NCBI GenBank assembly: GCA_944470555.2
Contig: OX104134.1
Span: 55,109,890 to 55,173,889, forward strand
From: Heterobilharzia americana
Lineage: Eukaryota > Platyhelminthes > Trematoda > Strigeidida > Schistosomatidae
Reading direction: 5' to 3'
DNA: 64,000 nt
Shown: positions 1 to 12,924 of the stretch, piece by piece
Layout of the letters: each line of letters starts with the position of its first letter
Numbering within the stretch: position 1 is the stretch's first letter
Notes under the pieces: model-generated
What the model saw: the letters and a program-made list of their open reading frames with translations, nothing else
What the model was told of the DNA's origin: nothing
Database searches by the model: none
Translations under genes and position numbers: made by a program

Positions 1-2650
1 CTCGATCCACTCAGTAGACGGTATCAATGAATGAATCAAAACTGGTGATAGGTTTTATGAAACAACTAACTTCAAATCACGCCAACGACGTGCAAACAAT
101 TATGTATGATTTTTAGAAATGAACGCTGTATTTTGTAATTTATAGTTATCAAAATGCGTATGTACGAAAGACTGAGAGTACCCTGCAAAGTTTATCAGAT
201 GGTTCCGCTACTAAATGCTCTGAAGTTATGCTTGACTCCTTCTATGGATAAAGTAAAATGCAAAACCGTCAATCACCTTTAAGTCGTTTCTGAATTTCAA
301 GAGAACAGTAAGGAGTAAGGCCAGATTATATTCAGATAGGAAGTATTATGATATCCTGCTGCGAAATATTTTGGATATTATACAAGGAAGCGTTAGATGA
401 ATAATCACAAGTTATGCTCTGATTAATTCACTATCAGACAAAGAAATAGTTTGAAGTAAATATAACTCATTTAGAAATTCATCAATAGACAGAAAATGAT
501 TTCATAAATATATCAGTCACAAGAGTAACTTTTCTCTGATTTGAGAGGAACGTTTTACTTAATCACCATCATTTCTTGGGCAGGAATTGTTTGAATTGGA
601 AGATCATTCTATAACTTCCACTCACGAAAGCCTATTTAACAAATACAAACAGGAAGTTGGTAAGCAAGTCATTTATCAAAGTAAAACGTAGCGTAAATGT
701 AATAGCGTGCTGAATTTGATTCTTTGATAAAACCTTTATGCTACGGAAGTTTGCTGTTTCTCATTTAGGTCACGTGGATGCAAAACTCACTTACAAAATC
801 TTCATTTAAGGTTAAAAAAGGCCAATACCTTGAAATGGTCTACTGTCTATTTCATGCAACAACTGCATCACCATATCAATTAAGTTAGAAGTAAAGTCCT
901 ATCATAGGTAAATAATTACTGGCAGTAAAGGAAGAGTATTGGTGGGATTTATTTATTCGATTCAGTGAACATTTGACACAATTGGTTGAATAAGTTAACA
1001 AGGAAAAACAGTTGCAACTTCCGTTTCTAGTCTTTCGGATTTGAGTAGTCTGTCAAGAATGTATTGGTTTCATAGGGGTTTTCATTATAGTATCTCAGTT
1101 TTTTACAAAAGTATACACCTATGACCTGATACAGATATAAAAGTTTTCAAATAAATCACTTTAGTAGTTGGCTTTCAGGTTTCACGTTTCAAAAAAATAA
1201 ACAATACTCACGAAAACTCATTACAATTATCATACCACACTAACTGTACATCTGAAAGACAATGGGGAGAGAAAATTTAAGTTTAACATTTAGATGAGAA
1301 TAAGGTTAGGTTTACTTACATACCTATCCAAGTACAGATTAATTACAAAGCCGAATAATTTGTTAACTCATTCAACCCGACAAACTAAATTCTTGTTCAC
1401 ACTGTTAAGTTACCCTTAATAAATAAATTAAAGCATTATCGTGAGAAATAAACCTGGAAACTATCTTAAAGCATACTCCCACAAAAGGTTAGTTCATTCG
1501 AAAAGTAAGTAGTGATCCTGTGTAATTTACTGAGTTTTACATGAAACAAGCGTTGATTTGATAGAAAAAGATTTCATGACACACATCTCTTTCCACCTTA
1601 CTACACGTCACTTAAAACGGTTACTCTTTCTCCAGTCTTTCAATACTTCACTCTAACGACAAATGAAGTGAACAATTAAATTTCATGTAAAAGTATATTT
1701 CCAGGTGAAATAAACTCAGTTAATTAGTGCATTAGGTGACAAGCTGGCCTTAAGAGTGAATCCATTTTCTAACCCTATTCTGTGATTAAGAATATTCGCA
1801 TACATATCAACGTCTGTCTTCTCTAGATTAAAGAGGACTGTCATTCTAAATTTGGCTAAATCCCTACGCTTTCATAATCTGACTTGCACTGACTCGACTT
1901 ACCTTTCAACGTAGCTTTACCTTTATTAGCTTAAGCATTGTTGGGTTGCATTATTAGGTTTAATTAGGTAGTTAAAATCATTTAGTCGATAAGTTTTTTG
2001 GAGTAAATGTTCAGGTTTGGATTTTATCTTTATGGCAGATTCAGTGAGAATATTGCATACAATTTCTGATTTCTTTCCCTTGTATGACAATACTGTCAAT
2101 GCCTTTCACAGTTAGCTTGTCACTACTTCATAAAAGTGAAGATAAGAAAATTTCCATAATATTGCAATGTCAGAGGCGAGATTTATCGTTAAATCGAGTT
2201 TGTTAATGGTACAGACTTGGATTTTGGAATTTTTTAGTAATAGGAAAGTTAAGTTGACTTCCGTCAATTAAAAATCATGTATTGTAGCCTAAAAACCTCG
2301 AAAATCTTTAAATCACCTCACTTTAAGAGGTTCACAGAAGTATGTTATTCTTCTCTAACTTTGCATTTACATCTTAAATTTCTGGTAGCATGAATATTTA
2401 TCCAGGATATATTGAATTACTCCTTGGACATAAACCGTTAGATCAGACTGTGTAGAAGACACCATGTGAATAAATGAGTCTTTCAAATAAATGTCATTCC
2501 CATTAACACACTGCTCAAAAAGATATCCATATTTGTCAGTTTGTCAATGAAGTTACGAAAATGGGAACTGACTGAGAGGATAATGACTGTCAGTTAATGG
2601 AATAGAGATAATGTATGCGAACAAAATTATCCCCTCGACATAAACGTCGT
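1..2650. other. AT-rich stretch, no gene seen
   Basis: Both strands show only short reading frames with dense stops. I see no protein motif, tRNA-like box or long repeat here. It is probably intronic or intergenic. Confidence 0.5.
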
Positions 2651-2656
2651 ACTTAC

Positions 2657-2768
2657 CTGCAAAAATTTGCAGCGCCAAAGTCTGATGAGTGGCTGCTACC
2701 CCGGGAACAGACATTCTAACTAGCCCACTGATGAGCTTAATTGTCCATGAAGTTCGCTTTGGTCTCAT
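2657..2768 (-). CDS. Candidate first coding exon, product not recognised
   Basis: Reading on the minus strand, an ATG at 2768 opens a 37-codon frame (begins MRPKRTSWTIKLISGLVRM). It runs to a textbook donor, CAG|GTAAGT, with the GT at 2656-2655. The exon is richer in G and C than its surroundings, as coding islands here tend to be. The frame continues past the donor for a further 34 codons without meaning. The N-terminus is basic and could be a mitochondrial presequence. The stretch GLVRMSVP faintly recalls the start of mitochondrial ribosomal protein L11, but the following Pro-rich L11 signature is not there, so I do not assign it. Downstream exons would lie below position 2650 or outside the window, and I found none. 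Confidence 0.35.
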
Positions 2769-2769
2769 A

Positions 2770-5700
2770 GTAATGCAGGAATAAAACTTGCCCTGAGAAA
2801 TCCTAACTCCAGTGACTACTGATATCAGTTTTTATTTTCGTTTACACTATGTCCAATAAAACTACATATTAACAGCTAACTGAAGAAGGAAACACTAGTA
2901 ATATGACATCGTATGGACATCAAAATGTACTGGAACGAACTGCTTTGCGTTAGAAGGAAAATATCCCTAAAATTTGCTTGAGTTGCAAAGTGGTTGCAGA
3001 CGCTTCTATTCACTTTGGGCTTGAGGTTATTAGTTTAAGCTATCAATTAATAAAGTGGTTATAGTCGCTTAGGGTTACTCAGTTTTCAGCTAGTTTTGTG
3101 TATCTTTAAGATCATCTAGGTTCTAGGAATCGAATATGGACGATACAGAATTTCAAAGCATGACAAATGTAATAAGTGTACTATGTAAGTTTTAGTTACT
3201 GCTTCCTATTTAAAGAAAAGAGGGTTCTCTTAGACATATTATTCTATACATCATCCATTTTATCCCGTTTATGACTCATTTACTCACTCGTAGCTTAACA
3301 AGTTCTGAACTCCTACTTCAACGTAAACATACATTTCTTTTGTTTTTAAATACTAACAGTCTCAATGAATAGAATAGTCAAACATTTTTGTTTTTCTCTT
3401 ATACAAATTCATAGTGGTGTTTATGTTCTTTCCATCTGCAAAACGTTTACTAAATTTTGATAAGGTCATAACATGAAAAATTCTTTTCTTAGTTGATTGA
3501 TGTTGACTCAGGGCTGTTTTCCATCCAGTAGAAATTTTATTCGCAGAGAATTATAGTTTTACCTTGGTCGACAGCATAAACTGTTCGAACCAAATTTTTT
3601 AGTTCGTAGGACTCGATCGAGGACTGATTGGATTCCATCTTTCTATTCAATAAAAATGTTAAATTTCTAGGTAACAAGACGACATTTTTGAAATGCCTTT
3701 TCTGACGTCAGGTATGTCTGAATTTGGAAATTCTGTTAACGGTTTGCTTCTAATGCAAAAAGCTTTTGGAAAATTATTTAAACTATAAATTATTGTGTTT
3801 ATTTTCTGTGAAGATAAGGCCTTGAATCTAAAATCATGTGTAAATCTAAAGATTGGAACTTTTTGACTCTATGCGAAATAAGAAGTTTGATGTAGGAATC
3901 CGCTTAACCGATCATGAACTCTGCTTTTACAACTGTCTGACAAAGCAGAGATTATAAACCGGACAACAATGAACCTGTTCACCATTCTAAATATAACGTG
4001 AAATGTTGCTACAGTTTGATTATGAGTCTACACATGACTTTAGATATGTCAGTCAGGGGTTTTAATACCGAAATATTGACCATATATAGGTGAACAGTCC
4101 TCTGCAGCTAAAAGAATTATAAGTTTTAGTCAATACAGACAAAGTAAAGATAATTTCTTAGTTTTTAAAGGAACGTGTTAATGATTTGCAACACTAGTTA
4201 TTTGTCTTGGACTTAGCAATAAAGTCGATCAAGCATTATGAAGAGTTTTAAACGTTAAAAGTAAGATGGTTCAACAGTATCTGCTTGACTTACTTCACCA
4301 CCATTGTCACTTGTAAATTTCCCTAGGTTTGTTTTCTTCTGACATGGATTTTTCCCCTTGATCAAGAACAATAACAATTGTTAGTAGCTTGTCAATTTCA
4401 TTCTAAGTGGTCTGTACAGTGATATTCAGAGTCAACCATCGTTAAAAATATCAATTCTAAAATGGCAGAAAAAATATTGTAAAATGTGTCAACTGAAAAA
4501 TTTTCTATCTCCATTTATTTGAGGTCTACTATCAGCTTATCATCCCATAATAATTCTGAAACCAATAACTTCTGTGTAAGTACTGAGGATGGTGATATGT
4601 CCTCTTTTGAATTATGTGAGTTTTTCTTTCTGATATATACTGTAGCAATCCTTTTTCAGGGGCATTATAAAACATTAGCATATCTTTACCTGAAAATTCA
4701 AGTTGCTGAAGCATGCTGAATGGATTTAAATCATTTTTACGATTGAGTTAATCTGTCACTGCAGGCCACTTTATGAAAGAATAAACACGGACATCTGAAT
4801 TTATCGTCATTTTAGTCTTTGAATCACGTGTAACAAGAAAACGTCTGCACATCAATTGAACACCCACTAAACATTATCTGTCTAAAACATAGTGATCAAT
4901 GGAATTCAAGCTCAGGAGAGATTATTTAAGCTTTCCATTTACATCCTACTTTCAAGTTAGTCAGTTTAAACGGTTTTTCATAACCTCCAAAGGTTGATTT
5001 ACTTCAAAAACAGGAACTAATACATGGGAAACTTTGAATAAATCACATTTTTAACCAATAGTTGAACAAAATCCATCTATTTTGCGGAAATCTGTCAGTA
5101 GACATTTTCGAAATCATATTTTTTTACTGGTAGTTTCTTAGATTAAGAAACTTATTCAAAATAAAGCTGCAACAGGTGTTCATGCGCTTTGCTGCAATTA
5201 GTTCACATATCTCAGGCATTTTTTGATGCATTTTATTACGGACAGTGATGAGATGGATATCATCAATTATATCCTTATCCAAAAGTACGAATACCGCACT
5301 ATTTCATGTAATAGGTAGTTCTAAAAAAATCCAGATTCCATCAACTATCGCCTACAATGGTGAGAAAAGCATCAAATTAATTCTACGGAGATAGTACGAA
5401 ACTGTTAGGAATGCATAACCTGCAGTGAACTCGAATTTTTAACAATCCATTAGCTTTACTGTGTTTCTTCATCTAATAGCATAAGATTTAGTGAAGACAG
5501 ATGTATTAACTATATGCGAAAGTTAGTGTTGCCTCCTACTACTCAGTAATTGAGAAAATATTTTTCATATACACTACGTTAGGTGGACTTGCTAGTCCTG
5601 AGTACGTATAACTTGATCCCTGATCTCATCCTCCTCAATTAATGGTTAGGCATGATTCAAAGTGCATTCAGTTTATGCCCTAGTTTTGACGCAAAAACAG

Positions 5701-6220
5701 TCTCACAATGTCAGAATAAAGTTAACTGAATAATATATTACAAGGAGGAATAATTTGTGCTTGGAAGGCACTCAAGATTGTATAAGCTGTCATGCATCTT
5801 GTGTGACATTACAAACTTGGTCGTCTTCAAGTGCAAAGAACACAGAAAATGAATGCAGCAAAGATAAAACTTTCTTTTCGACTAAGTCGTCATCTTAGCT
5901 TTACATTCGTGATTATAAAACAGGAAGGATCAAACACTGCAGAGTAATTCCAAGTCAAACGTCAGTATAAATTGTAAAACAAAAAAGTTACGTAATGTCT
6001 ATAGACTTTTGAAATAAGGAAATAGGCAAAATGACTACAAAGTCAAAATGGTAACGCCATATGAGAATTGTCTAGCTTGATCGATCCTCTACAATGGCTA
6101 TGGTAAAGGAGGAGGTTGAACATACCCCTTCACTTTTGAATCGCTTATGCTTCAGTAATGCGTAGATGTACTAACCTCCCTTCTTTCGAGTAGTCTCGTC
6201 ACACTGTACAACATTTTGAA
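2770..6220. other. AT-rich stretch, no gene seen
   Basis: The frames at 4486-4719 (plus) and 4532-4714 (minus) overlap antiparallel and show no family signature, so I treat them as chance. I see no repeat family in this interval. Confidence 0.45.
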
Positions 6221-6228
6221 GGACTTAC

Positions 6229-6402
6229 CAAAAGCAGACAAATGTTTGAGTTTATTAGGTGTTTGGTCAAAAAGCTGAGGATACATTTCAGCTTTCTGCC
6301 TGTCATTGAATTTGGATCCTGTTCGCAAACGCAAGGCATAAGTTGGCCCAAGAAACAGTAGATGTACTTGGCAGCTCAGGAGAAAGTAAACTGGTATACA
6401 CA
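6229..6402 (-). CDS. Candidate internal exon, product not recognised
   Basis: On the minus strand an acceptor-like ATTTCAG lies just before 6402 and a strong donor, TTTTG|GTAAGT, follows 6229. This frames 174 nt, a multiple of three. One frame is open throughout and ends with residues such as KFNDRQKAEMYPQLFDQ and NKLKHLSAFG, which look protein-like. A second frame is open over the first half only (VYTSLLSPELPSTSTV), so a frameshift inside the exon is possible. I recognise no domain. It lies on the same strand as the candidate exon near 2.7 kb, so the two could belong to one gene, but nothing visible links them. Confidence 0.3.
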
Positions 6403-6659
6403 CTGAAATTGCCTAGTGGTGCAGCCTATCTTTTGTTTAATGACGAATGATTTTGAGACAGATGAATATGGTTCCAAGATTGGCGGTAAAGAATACTCTG
6501 TTCATGGATCTCGGTAACTTCTTTCTAAGTATATCTGGCAAGTTATCTCCATTAAATTCAAGATACAAAGGTAAAATCTTTTTCGAAGTAATGTGCATGT
6601 GTTCTGTAGCATTTTAAGGCCTAGATTCTTATCTGTAAATTCTATTGAATATTCATTTT

Positions 6660-7020
6660 CATTGGGACTTCATACACGTTTTCTAGTTCACCTTTCATGG
6701 TATCCTTCATGTAAATACTTTGGGTTTTTGAAAAGAGTGAGTTGACGAGATTTCTTCTTGTTTTTATGAAGAATAAGCTTTGAAAACTACCCGTTTCAAG
6801 TATGCTTTCCGCAAATAAACCTCTGGACTGAATTGTCGTTTTTTTTGAAGTTGGAAGTCAAGAAAGTGGAATTTCGGTTTCAACTCTCCTTTTAGAGTGA
6901 ATATGACAAAGGGATGGGCACAACTAAAAGTTTGAAACAGGTTTTCGAGATTCATATTCTCATCAAAATAATAAAGGTATCATCTTCTTATCGACTGGAG
7001 ATAAGAAGCTCGCTGATTTT
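6660..7020 (-). mobile_element. Penelope-like element fragment (RT palm), minus strand
   Basis: The minus strand carries a degraded piece of Penelope-type reverse transcriptase. Near 7000 a catalytic-box remnant reads R-stop-EDDTFII, where the family usually has RYVDDTF. About 50 codons later, in a shifted frame, comes FTLKGELKPKFHFLDFQLQ, matching the conserved (I/L)xFLDxxL region that follows the palm. Frame changes and stops show it is dead. It lies head-to-head with the plus-strand Penelope copy starting at about 7.19 kb, so it is a separate insertion or an inverted piece of the same one. Confidence 0.55.
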
Positions 7021-7334
7021 TTGTGTAAGGCTTTGTTTTCCAGACTTGTCTTAAAGTAGTCAGGGGATCTAGAGGCCGTCTCCCTGCCACGCCGACTATT
7101 TGTCCGTAGGTTTCATTGTTAAATTTAAAGGTAAGCTGAAAGTGCATCTGAGAAGTTCGTTTAAATAGTGATTTGGAATATCAGTGTTTATCCAGGTACA
7201 AGACTTAATCCTATCTTCCAAGTGTGAGTTTGAGAGACTTAAAGCTACTCTGATTGATTGCTGCCATCAATTTAAGAATACTAAACAGTCTTTCAAAGGG
7301 ATACTCACTAAGAATCGCCGAGAGGCTATCCAGA

Positions 7335-8460
7335 GGCTCAAAAAAGATGTTAATTGATAATAACTAAACCCGATAAGGGATCTGTGGCTGCAGTCATCAA
7401 TAAATGTGATTATATAGAAAAGGTGAACCTTCTCAGTGATGATACAAAGTTTTAGAAGTTAAAAGACTGTAAAGATACTACACATACAACAGAAAGTCAA
7501 CTAACTAAGACTCTGAGGACATTGATGGGACAGAATCTGATCTCTAGGTCCACATGTGAAACACTAAAGCCCTCGGGCACACATACACCTAGGCTGTATG
7601 GCTTACCAAAGGTTCACAAGCCTGGAATCCTACAACGTCCAATTCTAGATATGGTGAATTTCCCGTATCACTCAACAGCAAAATGGTTAGTACGAGCTCT
7701 AGAGTCTCTACATCGCGAATTGGTGGGATTCAGTGCATTAAGCTTCGTAGAACATGTCAAAAATATGAATGTTAGAGACAAGAGGATGATTTCATTGGGT
7801 GTAACATCATTATTTACCAATGTTCCGCTTATAGAAACATTTGCAATGAATTAAGAGAACGACAAATAGACGTAGGAATCCCATCGGAAAGATTTAAGTG
7901 ATTGCTACTAAAATGCACCATGAATGTTCACTTAGTGTTTAACAACGAATTATATCGACAAGTAGATGGGGTTGCAATGGACTCCCCTCTGGTTCCTATG
8001 CTAGCGGATAGTTTTTTGGCCAAACTTGAAAAACGGCGCATTTAGGGACACACTTGACAAACTAGACTATTATTGCCGGTATATGAATAATACGTTCATC
8101 ATTTGAAAGAATGGCTACAATAAGGTGATCTCTTGAATACCTTCGATAAACTTTACCCAGCTATGGGGTTCACCTGCGAGGAAAAACAAGGGAACAGTAT
8201 TCCTTTCCTAGATGTCCTCCTCACCAGGAAAACGGATGGGTAAATTAAAAGGAATAGTTTTCGAAAGAACACATGGACCGGTCAATATATTCACTTTCAT
8301 AACTTCACACCGATTCAATATAAAGGAAATCTGGTCAAATACCTGAGTTACAGAATAAGAATCATTTGTTCTGATGACTGTGTTGAAGAAGAAATGAATA
8401 AGATGAAGACAACATTACAGCGAAATGTTTATCCTCTAAACTTCATAAATAAACACAAGT
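7335..8460 (+). pseudogene. Penelope-type reverse transcriptase, broken
   Basis: The clearest open piece is 7522-7854, which contains YGLPKVHKPG, the PLE fingers motif, then RPILDMVNF and the palm strand SLGVTSLFTNVPL, where the family usually has the aspartate of SxDVxSLFT; here it is Gly-Val. An upstream stop (TAG near 7454) and a downstream frameshift near 7840 break it. Later pieces read YRQVDGVAMDSPL (QxxGxxMGSPL-like) and CRYMNNTFII, the catalytic YxDD box with both aspartates changed to asparagine. The FLDV box and a RKNTWTGQYIHF-like stretch follow. It is non-functional by several independent lesions. Confidence 0.75.
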
Positions 8461-8659
8461 CGAAACCTAGAGAGAAGATAAAGAAAGACAGTGTTGTTGA
8501 GAAGCCTACATATCTCAGACTAAGTTTCAAACGTGTTATTGCCGCGGATGTCTTAACACATCGACTAAGTAGATCAGTCGAAAGTACATTCAGTGTAATG
8601 AAACGTTTTGTCGGCTTCTCAAACAAACCATTACTGACAGCGAAGCAAGGATAGGTTAC

Positions 8660-9031
8660 CTACGATGGCCACTTCAATGTGCATTCATGAGTTCAACTGC
8701 TCCTGTGGAGCAAGCCATATAGGCTGTACTCAAAGGGTGCTATCCATGAACATTCGTGCCATCTTGTTTAGGGAAAGGAATGACTAAGAGTATCAACAGC
8801 CTAATCCTCTCATATCTAGTAGATACCGGACATCAGATTAAGGTATATCACGTCTTTTCTGTGATATACCGTGTCCCTTGCAATCTCCCTAAAGGTACAT
8901 TACTTCGCATCTTATCCACAGCCGAAGCCATAGGGATCAATGCAAGAAAACCGGACCTATGTGTTCAAAAGAAATATGTACATCCACTTTGTTTACCTTG
9001 GACCACAACAGGGTCAACAAGTTCTTTATGA
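8660..9031 (+). pseudogene. Penelope GIY-YIG endonuclease tail, broken
   Basis: The frame reads EFNCSCGASHIGCTQR near 8688-8740, which corresponds to the usual C-x-C-x(3)YIGxTxR start of PLE GIY-YIG domains, with Tyr to His and Arg to Cys changes. After a frameshift near 8745 the frame 8756-9031 resumes with PSCLGKGMTKSINSLILSYL, VDTGHQIKVYHVFSVIYRV and a C-terminus rich in Leu, Cys and Trp (VQKKYVHPLCLPW). In the family this nuclease nicks target DNA. The key arginine is missing here, so activity is not expected. Confidence 0.75.
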
Positions 9032-9059
9032 ACTTTCCTACCACAAATTATACATTTTA

Positions 9060-10390
9060 ACCTCCCATTCCTTTCTTCTATATTGTCATTACTTTGATGA
9101 ACATTCATTTTCTTATATTATTAGTTTTACGCCCTTCTTTATTCATACCACCTGTAGACATTTTCAACCGTAATGTATTACTTCACATTTGTTGTTCATT
9201 ATTTCGTTATAGTATTCACATGGTTTTCATCCTACCTGAATATAACTCATCACTACATAATTATTATTTGACCCATAGTTCGCAAATACGCACGTACACA
9301 CACATTCATGCCCCAATAAATGTATATAAATGAGTCATCATCTGTAGATTTGGTCTCCTCATTTCGTAATTGTTCTGTCAATATTGATTTGATTACACAA
9401 CTAACACACAAGACTGATAACAGTTCCACCATTCCATTCGATTTGATCCCCAATCACCCATAACACTGACTGTCTCAATATAGTATGCCTTATTTCGCCT
9501 ATTTTATTTCACTTATTCTCATAGATTTATAACTGTAGAGCCTGAAGAAGTTGTTTAATGCAACAGTTCTCTCAAATTGGAGTCAGTTTGATTGCTTTGA
9601 AATACTAAAATGATTGAGACAACTGGTTAGATTCGTGGCAAATATGTTTATGTTCTGAATCTGCGTTATCACCTAAAATTATTTTAGATGGGTTTTGTGA
9701 GAAAGTGTCATTTATTGTATACAGTTGGTCTACTTTGCATTTATTACACTTTAAAGTATCACCTACTATGTTTTTTTCTGGAGTGTCGATATTTTGTACC
9801 ATTAACTTCACTAGTGTTGCCCTATTATGTGAGACTGTGACGTTCTAACCCTTTTGTAGATATCCACCTTTGAAATGCCCACAGCATTTATTTATACTAG
9901 TTATCCTGCGCCACATTTTTAGAAAATATAGTCAAAACTTTACTGTCATGAGTTTGAAAAATTTAGGTACTGTGTTGGAATGTAATTCCATATTAGATTT
10001 CTTTAACGTGGTGATGAATACTAATTTATCTTTAAAAAAACAGTAAGTAGTACTGTACCACTGTGCTTTATTTAATGAACAAACTTATTGTGGAATATTT
10101 CGCAAAGCACTCACTCGGCATGAATATGGTGCATCCGTACTGAATCCAGAATAACCACTAATATTGTTTCATGTGCATGAGATTTTTTAAAAGTGGCTGT
10201 TCTGAGCTAACTTGCAAATGAGAACCAAACGAGATTTCTTATTTAGCATCTACAATGTCCAGTTTTCAGTCGTTATTTTATCTCACTTCCCAATAATCTA
10301 CGACTTAGTCCATATTCTGTGAACTATCTAAGACTATGCCCAAAATTTTTTAGTCATCTAATCGCCGCTTATCTTTTTCTAGTAGACGAA
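9060..10390. other. Flank between two Penelope copies, no gene seen
   Basis: The first few hundred bases are probably the 3' end of copy A. The overlapping frames at 9094-9333 and 9253-9453 on opposite strands have no recognisable product, and no tRNA-like boxes are seen. Confidence 0.4.
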
Positions 10391-10930
10391 TTGTTTTGTA
10401 TTACATGAAGAATAAGATATTGTATTTCACTACTTTCGTGTGTATTTATCAATTTAGTTGCTCCTGTAAAGATATCGTGCATACTTTCAAGCAAATCAAC
10501 CAAATTATCACCGAACACCTAACTTCGTGGCTGCGGAAAGGGAGGGTTAGATTTATAAGAACCCCTATTTTGTCACATTTAGTTCATCGTGGTCACACAG
10601 TAGATAAAACAGAAGCATCCCAAGTGATTTACTACATTCCGCCGAACCGTTTCTGGTGGCGTTTGAACTCAACTTTTACATATAGCTTAGATTTTAGGAA
10701 TCCTAATGAAAAGCCTGCTGGTCTGTTTCCAAGAGAAATTTGTCCATCCTTTATCTCTGCCTTGGTCACAGAACACCGGATGAATGACCCTACCCATAAA
10801 TTTTTGCAATACTCTTGTTCCATTCCCATATTTTACTTTTACTACTCGTTGTACATAACTACTATATTCCCATTCAAGCTTTATTTATTCATCGCCTTCT
10901 CCCCAATTTTTGTGGAACCTTACTGATCTT
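10390..10930 (+). mobile_element. Penelope-like element, copy B, GIY-YIG end only
   Basis: A 5'-truncated PLE. The frame from about 10435 reads QFSCSCKDIVHTFKQ, INQIITEHLTSWLRKGRVRF and ILSHLVHRGHTVDKTEASQV, which follows copy A's nuclease tail (CSCGASHIGCTQR, LVDTGHQIKVYHV) block by block. The tyrosine-isoleucine-glycine core is replaced by DIVHT. After about 10670 the homology moves to the next frame, ending in QEKFVHPLSLPW, the same terminal motif as copy A. The 176-codon open frame covering the first part is therefore a hybrid of real and shifted reading. About 1.3 kb separates it from copy A, so it is a separate insertion rather than the same element. Confidence 0.7.
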
Positions 10931-12920
10931 TTCCAAGCTTTGATCTACTTTGTCTGTTTGAACACTAGTTTAGGTTACCACTCCATCCTCAACATTCGCA
11001 CTATTTCCTATAATGCCACTGTTTGTATCATTGTAAAGTGCATAAACCATATCTCGGTTGTCGTTGAAACGTAAATCACCTTGAATGTTTCATATTTTAT
11101 GTGTATTGAATGCTATATGCATTACAGTGAAGCCTGGGATCAAGATGAACCCATTAATTTTCTCTTACATTTCTTCAGATAACAATCACTTAAGCAACAG
11201 TACTGACAATTTGTCTGAAAAAATATAAACATTTAGAAGCCTTACAAAATGAATAAAATCACATTTATTAAAAATTTTTCAAAATGTTTTCTCCTCAGAA
11301 TGAAAAAACATGACTATTTATATTTTATCTGAATTTGCCTTCCGTTATTCATCTGCAATGTATAAAGCAATATGACATGAGGCCCTTGACTGTTCACGTG
11401 AGCCATGTAGGGCAATGCAGACTAGCCGATTGGGGTCCGTGGGACAAAAGTAATCAGCTATTCCAGACCGTAGGTGATATCCCTCAGAACTGATGTCAAT
11501 GGCGCAGATGTATACACATTATCTTCATCTTAACCGCCATACTTCGAGGCATCATTTTCTCACTCCTCCTTCTTCACTTTTACTGCTCTTTACTCCTTTT
11601 TACCAATTTTTCTTTCCTTCATCATCTTTGATTTTATTGTCTTGTTGCTTGATGTGCTGATACAAAAAGTGTCAACTTTGACCGTTACTTAGCAATGCCT
11701 GGTCCTTTGTTGATCCTGAGGATAATAGCAATATATACTGGTAAATATGACAATTTCACAGATTGACTTGTGAACATCGCTATAACTGGAAGTAGTTTAG
11801 CATTTAACTTCTTAATTTATGTGTAAGAATTTAAGTATTCTCTACGAATCACTTTCCGAATGTCTGCTTTTGCTAAAAATGTGACAAACTCGTATTTGTA
11901 TATACAATTTTATACTTATTCGTAACAACATCGTGGTGTTTATAGAGTAATTCAGTTTGGACTTGCAATAATGTGCTGCTTTTTCTGACTAAATGGAGCG
12001 TTATTATTAATTCCACTAGATCTGGCAGTTTATTTTCTACAATATCCGCTCTATAACTTAAGTTTAATGCGGAATGTCTGGTAGTCCACTATCCCCATTT
12101 CCAACCTTTAATCTTTGCTATCAAGTAAATAACCTTTGCTGATGATATTCATTAAAACGGTCAACAGCAGTGACTTATTTGTTTGTAGCTTTAAATGAAT
12201 TTCAATCCACCTCTTTTTATACATCGGCTAAAAGGAATTACACTCTACCACAGTATCCATGTTTTACGCTTACGTCGCCAAATCAGGGTTAAAACTGACT
12301 GAGCTTATGTGAACAGAGTCAGTTATTTTGACCTTGATTCAAAGTAAGGATAATATGCACTTACCTTAGTATAACTAGCGGAATAGATGTGTTCTTTAGG
12401 TGACGTTTCGTAGTAGTCCCTTGCCATCTTCAGCAGTTTCCCAACTGTAATTGAACATGCAATGGCTGTTTTGTTACTATTTTCGTTGGCTCTCAACTGC
12501 CTAAAATTTACACCACGTTTGTTGATGCAGAAATTTCATCACCTTCTTATATATCTTTGATGAATTCTATTACATAGCTCACAAATGTGAATACATTTGT
12601 TGCTCTGATTCACCACTGAGGTCACCATAAAGGTCCAAAATGCTTAATAAAAGCGCCTTAAAAATGTGACATCCAAGAAAGAAAGACGAAATCTATGGTT
12701 TTCTCAGAGGTTATCAATTCTAAATCAGACTCACAGTTCGTACGTCAATCAGTAGGAAATCAAGTGCAACACCAAAGTGGGAACTATAGAAAGATATTTC
12801 TGGAGCACTTAAATGAGTAAAATAACATGCAAAATTTTAACCCTGAGACAAACTACCTTTATACTTGAGAGACCATCAAATATATGCGAATCAATTTCAT
12901 ATATCACAGATATTTTCCCT
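10930..12920. other. No gene seen; GC-richer patch near 11.38-11.70 kb
   Basis: Most of this interval is AT-rich with no coding signal. The part near 11380-11700 is richer in G and C and has a C/T-rich run (about 11560-11640), which suggests an unidentified repeat, but I could not match it to another copy in the window. Confidence 0.35.
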
Positions 12921-12924
12921 GTAC

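Larger units (their letters stand above)
7190..9060 (+). mobile_element. Penelope-like retroelement, copy A, decayed
   Basis: This is the longest Penelope-like element (PLE) in the window. PLEs encode one protein, a reverse transcriptase related to telomerase RT followed by a GIY-YIG nuclease. In order I can read the thumb/finger lead-in (KPDKGS at about 7370), the signature YGLPKVHKPG (7585-7614), a catalytic box near 8080, an FLDV box (near 8205-8216), a Cys-Ser-Cys GIY-YIG start (near 8698), and the C-terminal CLPW (near 8990-9000). Several stops and frameshifts interrupt it. I see no clear terminal repeats or target duplication. The element boundaries are approximate; the 3' untranslated part may reach about 9.6 kb. 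Confidence 0.8.

Noticed and set aside
2657..2768. Assignment as mitochondrial ribosomal protein L11
   Set aside because: Only GLVRMSVP looks similar; the diagnostic Pro-Pro-Leu-Gly-Pro stretch is missing.
4486..4719. 77-codon plus ORF
   Set aside because: No ATG-context, motif or splice evidence, and an opposing frame of similar length.
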